The notes: generated from the letters alone by a model not told the origin. 64,000 nt of DNA from Saccharofermentans sp. (GCA_016292135.1 JAEFAZ010000004.1:62001-126000); one strand, 5' to 3'. Counted from the first letter of the stretch, positions 38,337 to 47,511 are shown. Numbers and translations are program-made.

Positions 38337-39152
38337 TTGAAGAATCCGTCCTCGAAGATCTTTTTTACAGCAGGTTTTATACTACTCGGGATCGTTCTCG
38401 GGACATTTATCGTGAGCTTGTTCTGGACCCCCTACGATCCTTCCGCGACCGACCCCGCATCCAAGCTCATGGCGCCTTCCGCAATGCATCTTTTCGGTAC
38501 TGACAACTTCGGAAGGGACACGCTCTCCCGGGTGATGGACGCATCCAAATACACGGTATTCATCTCCTTTGCCGGAGTCGCGATCGCTCTTATCCTGGGA
38601 CTTTTAACAGGCATTCCGGCCGGCTACTACGGCGGCTGGACCGACCGCGGCATAATGCTCCTTTCCAACAGCATCATGTGCTTCCCGGGCATTCTCCTGG
38701 CTTTGGTCGCCGTCGCTGTTGCAGGGCCTTCCATGTATAACGTCGTATGGGCCCTGGGACTCGTCTTCGCTCCGACCTTCGCCCGTGTCTGCCGTATAGG
38801 GACTATGGAACTTAAACAACGGGATTACATAATACATGCCAGGGTAATGGGGATCAGTTCCCCCAGGATCATGTCTGTCCATATCCTGCCGAACCTCCTG
38901 GGGAGCCTGCTCCCTGCAACGGTAATAGGCCTTGCCAACATGACGCTTTTCGAGAGCGGGATGAGCTATCTGGGTCTGGGCGTTCAGCCCCCGGATGCAA
39001 GTTTCGGCAAGCTCCTGGCTGATTCCCAGTCCTACATGACACGCGCCCCCTGGCTCGTGATCTTCCCTTCTCTGATGCTGATACTCTACATACTCGGTCT
39101 CTACTTCGTTTCCGAGGGCATCCGCGTGAGATCACAGAAAGGAGGAAACTGA
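38337..39152 (+). CDS. ABC importer permease (DppC-like)
   Basis: 271 residues, starting with TTG at 38337; AAAGGAG lies 7 bases before and no ATG fits as well. HLFGTDNFGRDTLSRVMDAS is the DppC signature, followed by GLLTGIPAGYYGGWTDRGIM and the EAA loop RDYIIHARVMGISSPRIMSV. Five or six membrane segments. It pairs with the DppB-like permease to form the channel. Its TGA shares a base with the ATG of the ATPase gene. Confidence 0.93.
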   Translation: MKNPSSKIFFTAGFILLGIVLGTFIVSLFWTPYDPSATDPASKLMAPSAMHLFGTDNFGRDTLSRVMDASKYTVFISFAGVAIALILGLLTGIPAGYYGGWTDRGIMLLSNSIMCFPGILLALVAVAVAGPSMYNVVWALGLVFAPTFARVCRIGTMELKQRDYIIHARVMGISSPRIMSVHILPNLLGSLLPATVIGLANMTLFESGMSYLGLGVQPPDASFGKLLADSQSYMTRAPWLVIFPSLMLILYILGLYFVSEGIRVRSQKGGN

Positions 39153-40750
39153 TGGAAAACATATCCGCTGAACGCATTAGGCATATCCACCTGGTCAAGA
39201 TCAAAGACCTTACCCTCAAGTTCCCTGCGAACGGCAAAGAGCCGGAACATGTGGTCCTCGACAAGCTCACTTTCGGTATAAGGGACGGCGAGATCTTAGG
39301 TCTCATCGGCAACTCAGGTTCCGGCAAATCCATGACCTGCTATTCTGTCGCAGGCCTCCTTCCCGAAAACGCCGTGATCACGGAAGGCACGATCAAATAC
39401 CAGGGCAAGGACCTCCTGTCCATGAACGCGAAGGAGAGGCGTAACATGCTGGGCAAAGACATCGGCATGATCTTCCAGGAACCCGCATCTGCCCTTGACC
39501 CTCTCATGAAGGTCGGAAAGAGCCTGGACGAGATCCTCCTGTCCCACGGAATTACAGACAAGGCCGAAAGATATAACCGCATCTCCGACATCCTTAAGAC
39601 TGTCGGCTTCGATGATCCCGAAAAGATATACGAACGCTATCCGCATCAGTTATCGGGCGGCCAGCGCCAGAGGATCCTCATAGCAGGCGCAGTTCTCCTG
39701 TCGCCGAAGCTCCTGATCTGCGACGAGCCGACATCTTCCCTTGACACGGTTACGACCGTTGCGATCCTTGATCTGCTGCGCAGGCTCTGCGTTGAGATGA
39801 AGATAACGATCCTCTTTATCTCCCATGACCTGTCCGCCGTAAAGAATTTCTGTGACAGGGTAATCGTAATGCGTGACGGCAAGATCGTTGAAGCCGATAC
39901 TACAGAAGACATACTCATGAATCCCAAGAATCCTTACACGGCTGAGCTCCTGACCAACGCAAGGCTCGACCCCAGGACCTTGGATCTTACGCACGCCGAA
40001 TACGATCCCGAAAACAAGCCTGTCTTATTATGCAAAGACGTGTCTGCTGCCTACACGGCATCCCTCTGGGGCCGCTGGGACGAAAACCTCGTCCTTTCGG
40101 GCGTCAACATGTCGATCTATCCGGGTGAGATCAAAGGCCTTATCGGCAGTTCCGGCTGCGGAAAGACGACTCTCGTCAAGACCATCCTGGGACTCATGAG
40201 ATCGGAAGGTGAGATAAAGCGCCCTGAAGGAAGCATCGGTGCGGTCTTCCAGGATCCTGTATCCTGTCTCAATCCCGCGCACAGCATACTCTGGCATCTC
40301 AAGGAAGCCTTAAGGCCCATGAGGAAGACCATGTCGAAAGAAGACATTCAGGCAGCGATCGACAATGCCGTTGACACGGTCGGACTTGACCGGAGTTACT
40401 TGAGCCGCCGCCCGAATGAACTGTCAGGCGGCCAGCGTCAGCGTGTCGCAATAGCGATGTGCATGATCACTAAGCCCAAGCTCATAATCGCTGACGAGCC
40501 CTTCTCGTCTCTCGATGCAACTTCGGCGGCAGAGATCTTAAAGCTCCTCGCCAAGATCAACCGTGAAAATAAAGTCGCCATCCTCATGATCACCCACAAC
40601 ATCCACATCGTAAGAGCCGTCTGTTCGACCGTTGCGGTAATGGATGCGGGAAAGATCGCTGAAGACAACATAACTGAAGAAGTGCTTGAAAAACCTTCAT
40701 CGGAAGCAGCCATAAGACTTCTCGATGCGGAGAAGAGACTGCATTCATAA
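39152..40750 (+). CDS. Fused two-domain ABC importer ATPase (DppD-DppF type)
   Basis: 532 residues with two complete ATPase domains. Domain 1: Walker A GNSGSGKS (53-60), MIFQEPASALDPLMKVG, signature LSGGQRQRI, Walker B LLICDEPTSSLD. Domain 2: GSSGCGKTTLVK (~331), VFQDPVSCLNPAHSI, LSGGQRQRVAIA, LIIADEPFSSLDA. Usually these are separate OppD and OppF proteins; here they form one chain. The oligopeptide-family C-terminal cysteine motif is much reduced. It overlaps the DppC-like stop by one base. Confidence 0.93.
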   Translation: MENISAERIRHIHLVKIKDLTLKFPANGKEPEHVVLDKLTFGIRDGEILGLIGNSGSGKSMTCYSVAGLLPENAVITEGTIKYQGKDLLSMNAKERRNMLGKDIGMIFQEPASALDPLMKVGKSLDEILLSHGITDKAERYNRISDILKTVGFDDPEKIYERYPHQLSGGQRQRILIAGAVLLSPKLLICDEPTSSLDTVTTVAILDLLRRLCVEMKITILFISHDLSAVKNFCDRVIVMRDGKIVEADTTEDILMNPKNPYTAELLTNARLDPRTLDLTHAEYDPENKPVLLCKDVSAAYTASLWGRWDENLVLSGVNMSIYPGEIKGLIGSSGCGKTTLVKTILGLMRSEGEIKRPEGSIGAVFQDPVSCLNPAHSILWHLKEALRPMRKTMSKEDIQAAIDNAVDTVGLDRSYLSRRPNELSGGQRQRVAIAMCMITKPKLIIADEPFSSLDATSAAEILKLLAKINRENKVAILMITHNIHIVRAVCSTVAVMDAGKIAEDNITEEVLEKPSSEAAIRLLDAEKRLHS

Positions 40751-40775
40751 AAAAAGGTTGCCGTGACGGCAACCT
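40749..40775 (-). terminator. Terminator of the prepilin-like gene
   Basis: GGTTGCC-gtga-GGCAACC stem; read on the minus strand it is followed by TTTTTTT. It lies between the convergent ABC operon and prepilin gene. Confidence 0.9.
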
Positions 40776-40797
40776 ATGATCTTAAAATTTTCAAGAT

Positions 40798-41511
40798 TTA
40801 TGAAGTGTAGTAGATCTTAACATCTTTAACTTTGACAGTTGATCCTCCGGGCAACGATGTTCTGCTTTGGAAAGTATAACTGGAATTATTGATATCATAG
40901 TTTCCGGTATATGTGACCGTCTTTCCATCCGGTGATATAGTTGCATTCCATCCATTGTACATTGATACACTGTCGATCGTAGTGTCATACGAAACAGAAA
41001 CAGTAACTGTCTTATAAGATGTATTCTTCTTCAAGTTAACTGTTGTCTGGGCAACGGTATTACCCCAGTTAAACAGATCGGTTGAATGACTGTAATTGCT
41101 AGACGGAACCGGGGTTCCACCGCCATTGTTATTGTTTTGTGTTGTAGTCGGATCAGGCTGAACTACTGTCGTAGTCGTAGTCGTCTCATCATCGTCATCA
41201 TCATCACCGGGATCGGGATCATTTGCTGGTGTAGGTGTCGGAGTTATTTCCGTCGGGTCAGGGAAGCTCGTGTTGTCGGGGATCGGAGATCCTGCACCCT
41301 TCAACATGTTCTCTACTGCATCATGTGCATCTGCCTCGAAGTGATATCCTCCGTTTTCCTCAAGATCTTCTTTATATCTGTTGTAATCATTTATAGATAC
41401 GATCACACCGGTGATGCCGGCACCCGCAAGAATAACGATTATTGCTACAACAACAATTACCTCGGTGAGAGTAAAGCCCTTTTTTGTCATTTTCGATTTT
41501 TTACAGACCAT
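40798..41511 (-). CDS. Type IV prepilin-like protein with low-complexity linker
   Basis: 237 residues. MVCKKSKMTKKG is a basic leader cut before FTLTEVIVVVAIIVILAGAG, the hallmark of a class III (type IV pilin/pseudopilin) signal: Gly-Phe junction with Glu at position 5 of the mature chain. AAAGGTGGTGAT lies before the ATG. After the helix comes a linker (~90-135) of ITPTPTPANDPDPGDDDDDD followed by runs of T, then N and G. The C-terminal ~100 residues are a beta-rich domain with GWNATISPDGKTVTYTG, possibly carbohydrate-binding. No pilus assembly genes are nearby. Confidence 0.85.
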   Translation of the reverse strand: MVCKKSKMTKKGFTLTEVIVVVAIIVILAGAGITGVIVSINDYNRYKEDLEENGGYHFEADAHDAVENMLKGAGSPIPDNTSFPDPTEITPTPTPANDPDPGDDDDDDETTTTTTVVQPDPTTTQNNNNGGGTPVPSSNYSHSTDLFNWGNTVAQTTVNLKKNTSYKTVTVSVSYDTTIDSVSMYNGWNATISPDGKTVTYTGNYDINNSSYTFQSRTSLPGGSTVKVKDVKIYYTS

Positions 41512-41548
41512 AATATCACCACCTTTGCAAGTACTTACAATCCTACGT

Positions 41549-41577
41549 ATTTAGATTGTAAAGCATTCAGGCGTCAA
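41549..41577 (-). promoter_or_regulatory. Probable promoter of the prepilin-like gene
   Basis: Minus strand: -35 TTGACG (41577-41572), 17-base spacer, -10 CTAAAT (41554-41549), 38 bases before the ATG. Confidence 0.45.
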
Positions 41578-41656
41578 TCGCAATTTGTTTTTGGGCAAAA
41601 ACAATTTTACTAACAGATAATTTACAGAATCGTATTTAATTGTTGTCTAATTATTT

Positions 41657-43960
41657 TTATCCCAGGGTGATGATGAGTTCATTTCCGGAAAAATCGACGG
41701 ATGTTCCCCAGCTTTCGGGTTCGGGGATCGACTCGGAAACGCTCACGACATTGGTGATGCCGGTAAGGGCGATCCTCTTGTTGCGTCCGAATCCGTCAGT
41801 CTTAACGGTGATCTTGTTTCCTTCCTTAAGGACGTTGATGACACCCGATGCCTTGCCCTTATCGTCGAAGACCTCGCATGCTGCGACCTTGCCGTCAACA
41901 GGAGCAAAACAGGTGAAGGTGATGTTGTCCAGGAATGAATGACCCGATGAACGGCTGTCCGGATTGGAGAGGGTCGTGATTATGGAATTGGGTCTTACAT
42001 ATACCGGGAATGAACCGGGTTCTTCTTTTCGGGAAGCAAAACGGGGACCTGACAGGGTCTCTCTCGTAAAGATATTGGTCCACTCGCCTGCAGGAACATA
42101 GAACCTAACGGAAGCAGCCGAAGATGTCAGCGGAGCAACGAGTATCGAAGATCCTACCATGAACTGATCCTGGGCGAAAGCTGCGAGAGCATCGGACGGG
42201 AATTCATATGCCATGGTGCGGAGCGCGGGATTGCCGTACATCGATGCTTCCATTACGGAAGAGTAGATGTAAGGTGACAGGCTTGTCCTCATCTCGGAGA
42301 AGAGCTTGATCTGCTCGAATGCTTCCTGGGGAAGATTTGAAGGCATGCCTTTGAGATTGCACATGATCCTTGCGTGAGGAGCGAGGAGAGCAACCTGGAG
42401 CCATCTCCTGAAGAGGGTCATGTCGGTTACATAAGGAACATCGATATTGGAGAGAGTGAAACCGGAAAGTCCGTAAGACAGCGCGTTGGAAATGGCTGCG
42501 GACATGCCGCCGAGACTGATCTCCGAAGAAGAAGGAGAGATGTTCCTGTATGCTACGGACAGATCTCCCGTTGATACGATGTCGGCGAGCATGAAGGAAA
42601 CTTCCTTGCCCTTGGCACGGGAAGACGCATCCTTGATGGCGCCGTTGAACTCGGATACGAATACGGAATTGAAGCCGTCCTCCTTGCCGTTGTTCTGGCC
42701 GCCGATGCCGATGTTGCCGATGAGGTTGAAGTCGAATGAACCTTCCACCATATCGATACCGGAATCGATGAGTTCTCCGACCTTCATGCTGAACCAGTTG
42801 CGGGCAGCGATGTTGGTCATGTCGATGAGAGCCACGGATCCTTCCTGAGTGTCGATGATGACAGTATTGCCTCTGGCATCCTTCATGAAATAGTTATTGT
42901 CGGTAAGCTCGTCGAAAAGGTCATCCTCCTCGAAAATATAAGGGGTAACAGTCGCACCGAGCCTTACTCCCAGATCGTGTACCGTCCTGCAGAAGGAAGC
43001 TGCCTCAGGGAATCTCTTGCTGTCCCATTCAAATCCGGCGGGCGCACCTGCAGGGAGATAGGATCTTCCGAGCCAGAGTTCGGAGATCGAAAGACCTGCA
43101 TCAGACATATTGCGGATCGATTCGATCACATCATCCTGGCTGACCGTGAAGTCGTCCTGCATGACGAAAGACGTGCAGATGGATGTCGCGGAAACATGTC
43201 CAACCCTGCCCATGAAGCCGGTGAAGGAATTGATGATCTCTGCAACTGATGCACCTGCGAAAAGCTCGAACTCGATCGAAGATCCGGCTGCCTCGAATAT
43301 CAGGCCGTTGCCCTCGCTCGCGCAGTCGAATGACACGTTGCCGATCGAATTAACGAAGATACCGTAGTTAGCTGAAGATACGAAGAAAGGAGTATTGGTC
43401 TTGCCGGGGGAAGACAGTGCCGGATCCGTCTCGATCTTCCTGCCGTTGGCGATAGTGGAAACGCCGCCGCCGAAGCCCATGAATCTCTCACCGGCCTGAA
43501 CGTTCAGTACCGCGCCGGTCCTGAACTGGTCCTTCCTTCTGTCGAATGACTCTTTTACATATATGCCGCCCGGAACGGCTGAATGAGACGCGATCACATT
43601 GTCTCCGAAATAATATGTGATCTGCGGAACTGCAGTCTTGCTGATCCTTGCTTCGGTAAGACCGCTCTTGAAGGATATGTAATCGTCGGTCTCGCTGATC
43701 TGGCCGCTGCCTGAATCACGCGTCTTGATAAATGAACCGTCAGCCTTGTCCTTTTTCTTGTGGCTCCTTACGACGACCTTGATGACGTTATTAGCAGGTG
43801 ATGACATCATCAGTGTGATGTTGCCTGCGCCCTGCATCGTCATGGGAAGCTGGGACAAGGACTTTGCCGCCTGCTGGGTGCCCATCGATACTGTCAGGAC
43901 ATTCTCCGTGAAAGATACATTCTTGATTCCAAAGGGGTACTTGGTTACGCTCTGTTCCAT
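41657..43960 (-). CDS. Glycoside hydrolase family 31 homologue, probably catalytically inactive
   Basis: 767 residues from ATG 43960 (AGGAGAGAAAAA before it). No signal peptide. The GH31 layout is clear: NYGIFVNSIGNVSFD, ISELWLGRSYL, GFEWDSKRFPEAASFCRTVH, VTPYIFEEDDLFDEL, IDMTNIAARNWFSMKV, ALSYGLSGFTLSNID and LFRRWLQVALLAPHARI. Where active members have the nucleophile in KTDFGE this protein has GIDMVEGSFDF (401-411, Ser at the Asp site). Where they have the acid/base in WGGDS it has SPSSSE (475-480, again Ser). The 70-residue gap between the two sites fits the family. Family: sure; inactivity: inferred from a by-eye alignment. Confidence 0.85.
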   Translation of the reverse strand: MEQSVTKYPFGIKNVSFTENVLTVSMGTQQAAKSLSQLPMTMQGAGNITLMMSSPANNVIKVVVRSHKKKDKADGSFIKTRDSGSGQISETDDYISFKSGLTEARISKTAVPQITYYFGDNVIASHSAVPGGIYVKESFDRRKDQFRTGAVLNVQAGERFMGFGGGVSTIANGRKIETDPALSSPGKTNTPFFVSSANYGIFVNSIGNVSFDCASEGNGLIFEAAGSSIEFELFAGASVAEIINSFTGFMGRVGHVSATSICTSFVMQDDFTVSQDDVIESIRNMSDAGLSISELWLGRSYLPAGAPAGFEWDSKRFPEAASFCRTVHDLGVRLGATVTPYIFEEDDLFDELTDNNYFMKDARGNTVIIDTQEGSVALIDMTNIAARNWFSMKVGELIDSGIDMVEGSFDFNLIGNIGIGGQNNGKEDGFNSVFVSEFNGAIKDASSRAKGKEVSFMLADIVSTGDLSVAYRNISPSSSEISLGGMSAAISNALSYGLSGFTLSNIDVPYVTDMTLFRRWLQVALLAPHARIMCNLKGMPSNLPQEAFEQIKLFSEMRTSLSPYIYSSVMEASMYGNPALRTMAYEFPSDALAAFAQDQFMVGSSILVAPLTSSAASVRFYVPAGEWTNIFTRETLSGPRFASRKEEPGSFPVYVRPNSIITTLSNPDSRSSGHSFLDNITFTCFAPVDGKVAACEVFDDKGKASGVINVLKEGNKITVKTDGFGRNKRIALTGITNVVSVSESIPEPESWGTSVDFSGNELIITLG

Positions 43961-44004
43961 TTTTTCTCTCCTGTACAAACTTCAATAAAACCTCAGGTCT
44001 GTTA

Positions 44005-44961
44005 CTATCCTACCACTAGTTCGAAAAAATCCGTAAGATCTTTAAGATACTGTTCCCTGACCGCCTCACGCATCAGTTCGTGCCGCTGCGGTCCGTAATC
44101 GATCGTCCTTATCTTGGAGTGCCCGTTGGCCTTAAGTGCCGAAGCCACTTCCTCGACACCCGCACCGTATGCTCCGACGGGGTCTTCTCTTCCGTAAGGC
44201 ATCAATGCCGGAGCGGACGCGGCCCCCGCATATGCCTTCTTGCTCTGTATGAACTTCATCATCACCATCATGGCGCGGAAGCCTTCGTTGGTGAACATGA
44301 AGCCGCAAAGCGGATCTGAAATATATTTATCAACTTCATTGGGATCGCTGCATACCCAGTCGAATACCGTTCTGGCATCAGGGATCCTCTTGCAGTAGCT
44401 TCCGAAAGCGATGCTGTTGAGCATCTTTCCCTCTTCTTCACCCTGCCCCAGACCACACATGAGTGACGACAAAAACAATCCCATTCCCACTGCGGGATTA
44501 GGTGCCGAAGTCGATGCGAAAACATAGCCCCTGAACTCGGAAGCATATTCTGGTGTCGAGTAGATGTATCTTGCCACCATCGATCCCATCGAATGCCCGT
44601 AAAGGATATAGGGCAGGTTCGTTCCGAACCTCTCCTTGGCCTTGTCATGCATCTTCATTATATCCGCCACGGTCTTGGCCATCGCATCCTTGCCCTTGCC
44701 AAAATAGCCCTTGGGCATGCCGATCGCCTTGTTGGCTTCGTAGCTCTCACCGTGACCTAACATATCGAGACCTGCAACATGCCAGCCTTCGAGATTAAAA
44801 TGCCTTATGACATCATCGTATCTCGTTATATATTCCGCCATCCCGTGACAGATCTGGACAACGCCCTTCGGGCTGGCCTCATCAGTCGGGTAAAAGAAGC
44901 CCGCCACACGGGCCTGACCCCCTATAGATGCAGGGAATATTATCTTCTCGCAACTTGCCAT
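44005..44961 (-). CDS. Alpha/beta hydrolase (monoacylglycerol lipase/lysophospholipase type)
   Basis: 318 residues from ATG 44961 (GGAGGTGG five bases before). GVVQICHGMAEYITRYDDVI holds the oxyanion HG motif, LDMLGHGES the strand after it, and YGHSMGSMVARYI the nucleophile elbow with catalytic Ser. PALMPYGREDPVGAYG is near the acid Asp and DYGPQRHELMRE carries the His. This is the Hydrolase_4 (serine aminopeptidase, S33-like) group. It is cytoplasmic; the substrate is probably a monoacylglycerol or other ester, which is inference. Confidence 0.88.
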   Translation of the reverse strand: MASCEKIIFPASIGGQARVAGFFYPTDEASPKGVVQICHGMAEYITRYDDVIRHFNLEGWHVAGLDMLGHGESYEANKAIGMPKGYFGKGKDAMAKTVADIMKMHDKAKERFGTNLPYILYGHSMGSMVARYIYSTPEYASEFRGYVFASTSAPNPAVGMGLFLSSLMCGLGQGEEEGKMLNSIAFGSYCKRIPDARTVFDWVCSDPNEVDKYISDPLCGFMFTNEGFRAMMVMMKFIQSKKAYAGAASAPALMPYGREDPVGAYGAGVEEVASALKANGHSKIRTIDYGPQRHELMREAVREQYLKDLTDFFELVVG

Positions 44962-45092
44962 ACCGCCCACCTCCGATATATCGCGATAATATCAATATAA
45001 CATAAAAGAAAGAAGGGACGATTGTGCATAATCGCTTGTTTTGAAGGTGCTTTTTGGTGAATATCGCAAAGATGGAAAAGAGGCAGACCCGG

Positions 45093-45755
45093 TCAGTCGC
45101 TTACGGCCATGGGAGGCATCACGAAAAGATCCTCGCTCAGGACCACTCCATCCTTGATCTTCTTTAAGAGCTCATCGTGATCTGCGCCTTTCTTGCAGCA
45201 AATAGTCGCGCCGTCATCGGTATAGAAGTAATCGTCATATTTATAGAGCCATCTGCCGTCTTTTAAGACCCCGCACATGCCCCATGACCAAAGACAATAA
45301 TCAGCATCTGCATAATCACCGATAACGGAAAAACCGAACCTTTTTGACTCGACATAAGGAAGCGACCCTCCGGGCGGGATGGTCCCCTTTATGTCGATCT
45401 TATATACCTCATCGACATTCCGGATAACAGGGAAGTGATTATATCCTGCTTCACCTCCCGAAAGGTAGGTGACATCGCAGTCGACTCTCAAGAAACCGCC
45501 GTCATCACATTCGATATCAAAGCCTGTGACATCCACATTGTAGATGTGTTCGGTGTCATAGTATTTATCCCCGTAGCGGAAAAGGAATATCGTCTGGTCA
45601 TCCGCATCCGTCTTGTAGATCTGATCCACCACGGTCGCTTTCCCGGGATCTTTAAGTCCGCTTACATCGATCTGTCCGTTCCTGCAGCCCGCAAGACCCA
45701 GAGCAAGACCCGCAGTCAGAAAGGCAGCCGTTATCTTAAGTAAATTTCTTTTCAT
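45093..45755 (-). CDS. Putative lipoprotein of unknown function
   Basis: 220 residues. A lipoprotein signal peptide ends at LGLAGC (Cys24). The rest is acidic and Tyr/Asp-rich (FRYGDKYYDTEHIYNVDVTG, FDIECDDGGFLRVDCDV), likely a beta-rich outer-face domain. No family recognised. Its ribosome site GGGGGAG is inside a long inverted repeat (45763-45805), suggesting translation control or a terminator-leader overlap with the LRR gene upstream. Confidence 0.65.
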   Translation of the reverse strand: MKRNLLKITAAFLTAGLALGLAGCRNGQIDVSGLKDPGKATVVDQIYKTDADDQTIFLFRYGDKYYDTEHIYNVDVTGFDIECDDGGFLRVDCDVTYLSGGEAGYNHFPVIRNVDEVYKIDIKGTIPPGGSLPYVESKRFGFSVIGDYADADYCLWSWGMCGVLKDGRWLYKYDDYFYTDDGATICCKKGADHDELLKKIKDGVVLSEDLFVMPPMAVSD

Positions 45756-45762
45756 AATAAAT

Positions 45763-45805
45763 CTCCCCCGGCAGAGTAGTTATACCTACTATACAACCGG
45801 GGGAG
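45763..45805 (-). repeat. Inverted repeat covering the ribosome site of the lipoprotein gene
   Basis: CTCCCCCGG (45763-45771) pairs with CCGGGGGAG (45797-45805), with an inner stem AGTAG/CTACT. On the minus strand the Shine-Dalgarno GGGGGAG of the lipoprotein gene is in the 3' arm. The LRR gene ends 19 bases upstream, so the same hairpin may serve as its weak terminator. Confidence 0.75.
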
Positions 45806-45823
45806 TCAATAAGTTGCAATTAA

Positions 45824-47368
45824 TCAGCCATTACCGTTGATATATTTATCGTACTTATATAAGAACGTTACCATCTGACGGCGCAAACAATTGTCATTGG
45901 GCTTGAATGTTCCGTCACTATAGCCTCCGACTATCTTATTTTCAGAAGCCCAGATGGTTGCCTTGTAGAAATAATCCGAACTTTTGACATCCTTGAACTT
46001 GCAGCTCTTGGCTTTGGGCTCCGGCTTATCTGCCATCCTCCAGAGGAAGGTAACGGTCTGTGCCCTGGTGCAGGTACCATTGGGATTGAACTTGTTACCC
46101 GATGAACCCGTGGTTATACCCTTTTCGACAGCCCATATAACGGCTTTATAGTAGTATTCGCCCGTCTTGACATCAGCAAACTTACACTTGGAACTCTTGG
46201 GTTCGGGACTGCCGCTGAGTCTCCAAAGGAAAGTTACCATCTGTGCTCTAGTACACTCATTGGAAGGCTTAAAGGTCGTCTGTTTGTCGTAGCCTTTAAC
46301 AACATCCTTCTTCGTAAGATAATAGGTCGGTTCAAACCAGAAATCAGAAGGATTGGTCACATCCTTATAACGGATATTTACTTTCCATCTGTGCTTAACT
46401 TTATTTTCTATTATGGTAATGCTGGTTTCTCCGGCGCTCTTTCCCTTCAAATAAAAGTAATGCGAATCTTCAACATAATCACCGTCATCAGCAATAGTAT
46501 TGGTATCGATGAGATCCAGTATCTTATTGGAATCGTAATCGTTTTTAACGAGCAGGATGTCTTTGTTGTCAGAAGTAATCGTCCGCCCCTTAATGTTCTC
46601 CACCATGATCACGGTCTGTCCGCATGAGATCGTAAGATCCTTTACGGTCTGTCCGAGATATACCGTTTTGACCTTGCTGCATCTGCTTATATCAACTTTC
46701 GTATAGTTGTTCTTATGGCATACAAGCTTCTTGATGTTGGGGCATCCTGTGAGATCGAGCTCCTCAAGCTTGTTATACGTACAATATAACTCCTTCAGTG
46801 TGCCGGTCTTCGGCAAAACAAGTTTTTTAAGACCATTATAACTGCAGTCAACTACTTCAAGTTTCGTATTCTTGCTGAGATCCAGTTCTTTGATCCCGTT
46901 TCCGTGTCCTATGAAATAATCTCCTACAACCAGAGTCTTCAGATTGACGTTCTTGGACAGATCCAGACTCTTAAGATAGTTTTCATCACAGTAAAGTTCT
47001 TCGAGTTTGACATTCTTGGAAAGATCCAATGAACTGATGCTGTTTCCCCAACAAGAAAGTTCCTTAAGTTCCGTAAAGAATTCGATACCCTTCAAGCTTT
47101 CGATCAGTCGATCATCAACCATATACTTGTTCTCAAAATCAATTTCCAGATCCTTGACATTTTTTATCTCAGTCTGTGACAGGGTACCGTTCTTGTCCTT
47201 GTCACACATCTTCGATACACATGTCCTGAAAACCTTATCCGGAAAATTCGTTGCATTGATGGCAACACCGCCTGCAGCAAAAGCCTCTTGCGGAAAAGCA
47301 CCAAGTCCGATACCGCCTGCCATGGCAACAGTCAGAGCAAGTGTCACAACATTTTTCAAAATTCTCAT
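45824..47368 (-). CDS. Secreted leucine-rich-repeat protein with three SLH domains
   Basis: 514 residues. Signal peptide 1-31 (ending AFAAGG). An EF-hand-like loop DKDKNGTLSQTE (56-67) precedes about six irregular leucine-rich repeats (~98-245) with LKELSCWGNSISSLDLSKNV and LKELYCTYNKLEELDLTGCP, the BspA/internalin style used in host or surface binding. A BIG2-like stretch (~250-335) leads to three SLH domains (336-510) that repeat almost word for word those of the 1078-residue protein (CTRAQMVTFLWRLSGSP; CTRAQTVTFLWRM; RRQMVTFLYKYDK). It should be held on the wall through SLH. GGGGAGG precedes the ATG. Confidence 0.9.
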   Translation of the reverse strand: MRILKNVVTLALTVAMAGGIGLGAFPQEAFAAGGVAINATNFPDKVFRTCVSKMCDKDKNGTLSQTEIKNVKDLEIDFENKYMVDDRLIESLKGIEFFTELKELSCWGNSISSLDLSKNVKLEELYCDENYLKSLDLSKNVNLKTLVVGDYFIGHGNGIKELDLSKNTKLEVVDCSYNGLKKLVLPKTGTLKELYCTYNKLEELDLTGCPNIKKLVCHKNNYTKVDISRCSKVKTVYLGQTVKDLTISCGQTVIMVENIKGRTITSDNKDILLVKNDYDSNKILDLIDTNTIADDGDYVEDSHYFYLKGKSAGETSITIIENKVKHRWKVNIRYKDVTNPSDFWFEPTYYLTKKDVVKGYDKQTTFKPSNECTRAQMVTFLWRLSGSPEPKSSKCKFADVKTGEYYYKAVIWAVEKGITTGSSGNKFNPNGTCTRAQTVTFLWRMADKPEPKAKSCKFKDVKSSDYFYKATIWASENKIVGGYSDGTFKPNDNCLRRQMVTFLYKYDKYINGNG

Positions 47369-47440
47369 GTAATACCTCCCCGAAAACGATACAAAGATCG
47401 TGATACGAAATCACGCATACAGCACAACCCCGTTAACCTG

Positions 47441-47469
47441 ATGTTATTGCACGCAATAGGGCATGTCAA
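47441..47469 (-). promoter_or_regulatory. Promoter of the LRR-SLH gene with internal palindrome
   Basis: Minus strand: -35 TTGACA (47469-47464), 17-base spacer, -10 TAACAT (47446-47441). TATTGC-AC-GCAATA (47445-47458), a perfect interrupted palindrome, fills the spacer and looks like an operator. Confidence 0.65.
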
Positions 47470-47511
47470 TAAGAAATTGTAACCATCTCCAATAATTACG
47501 CGTTATTTGTT

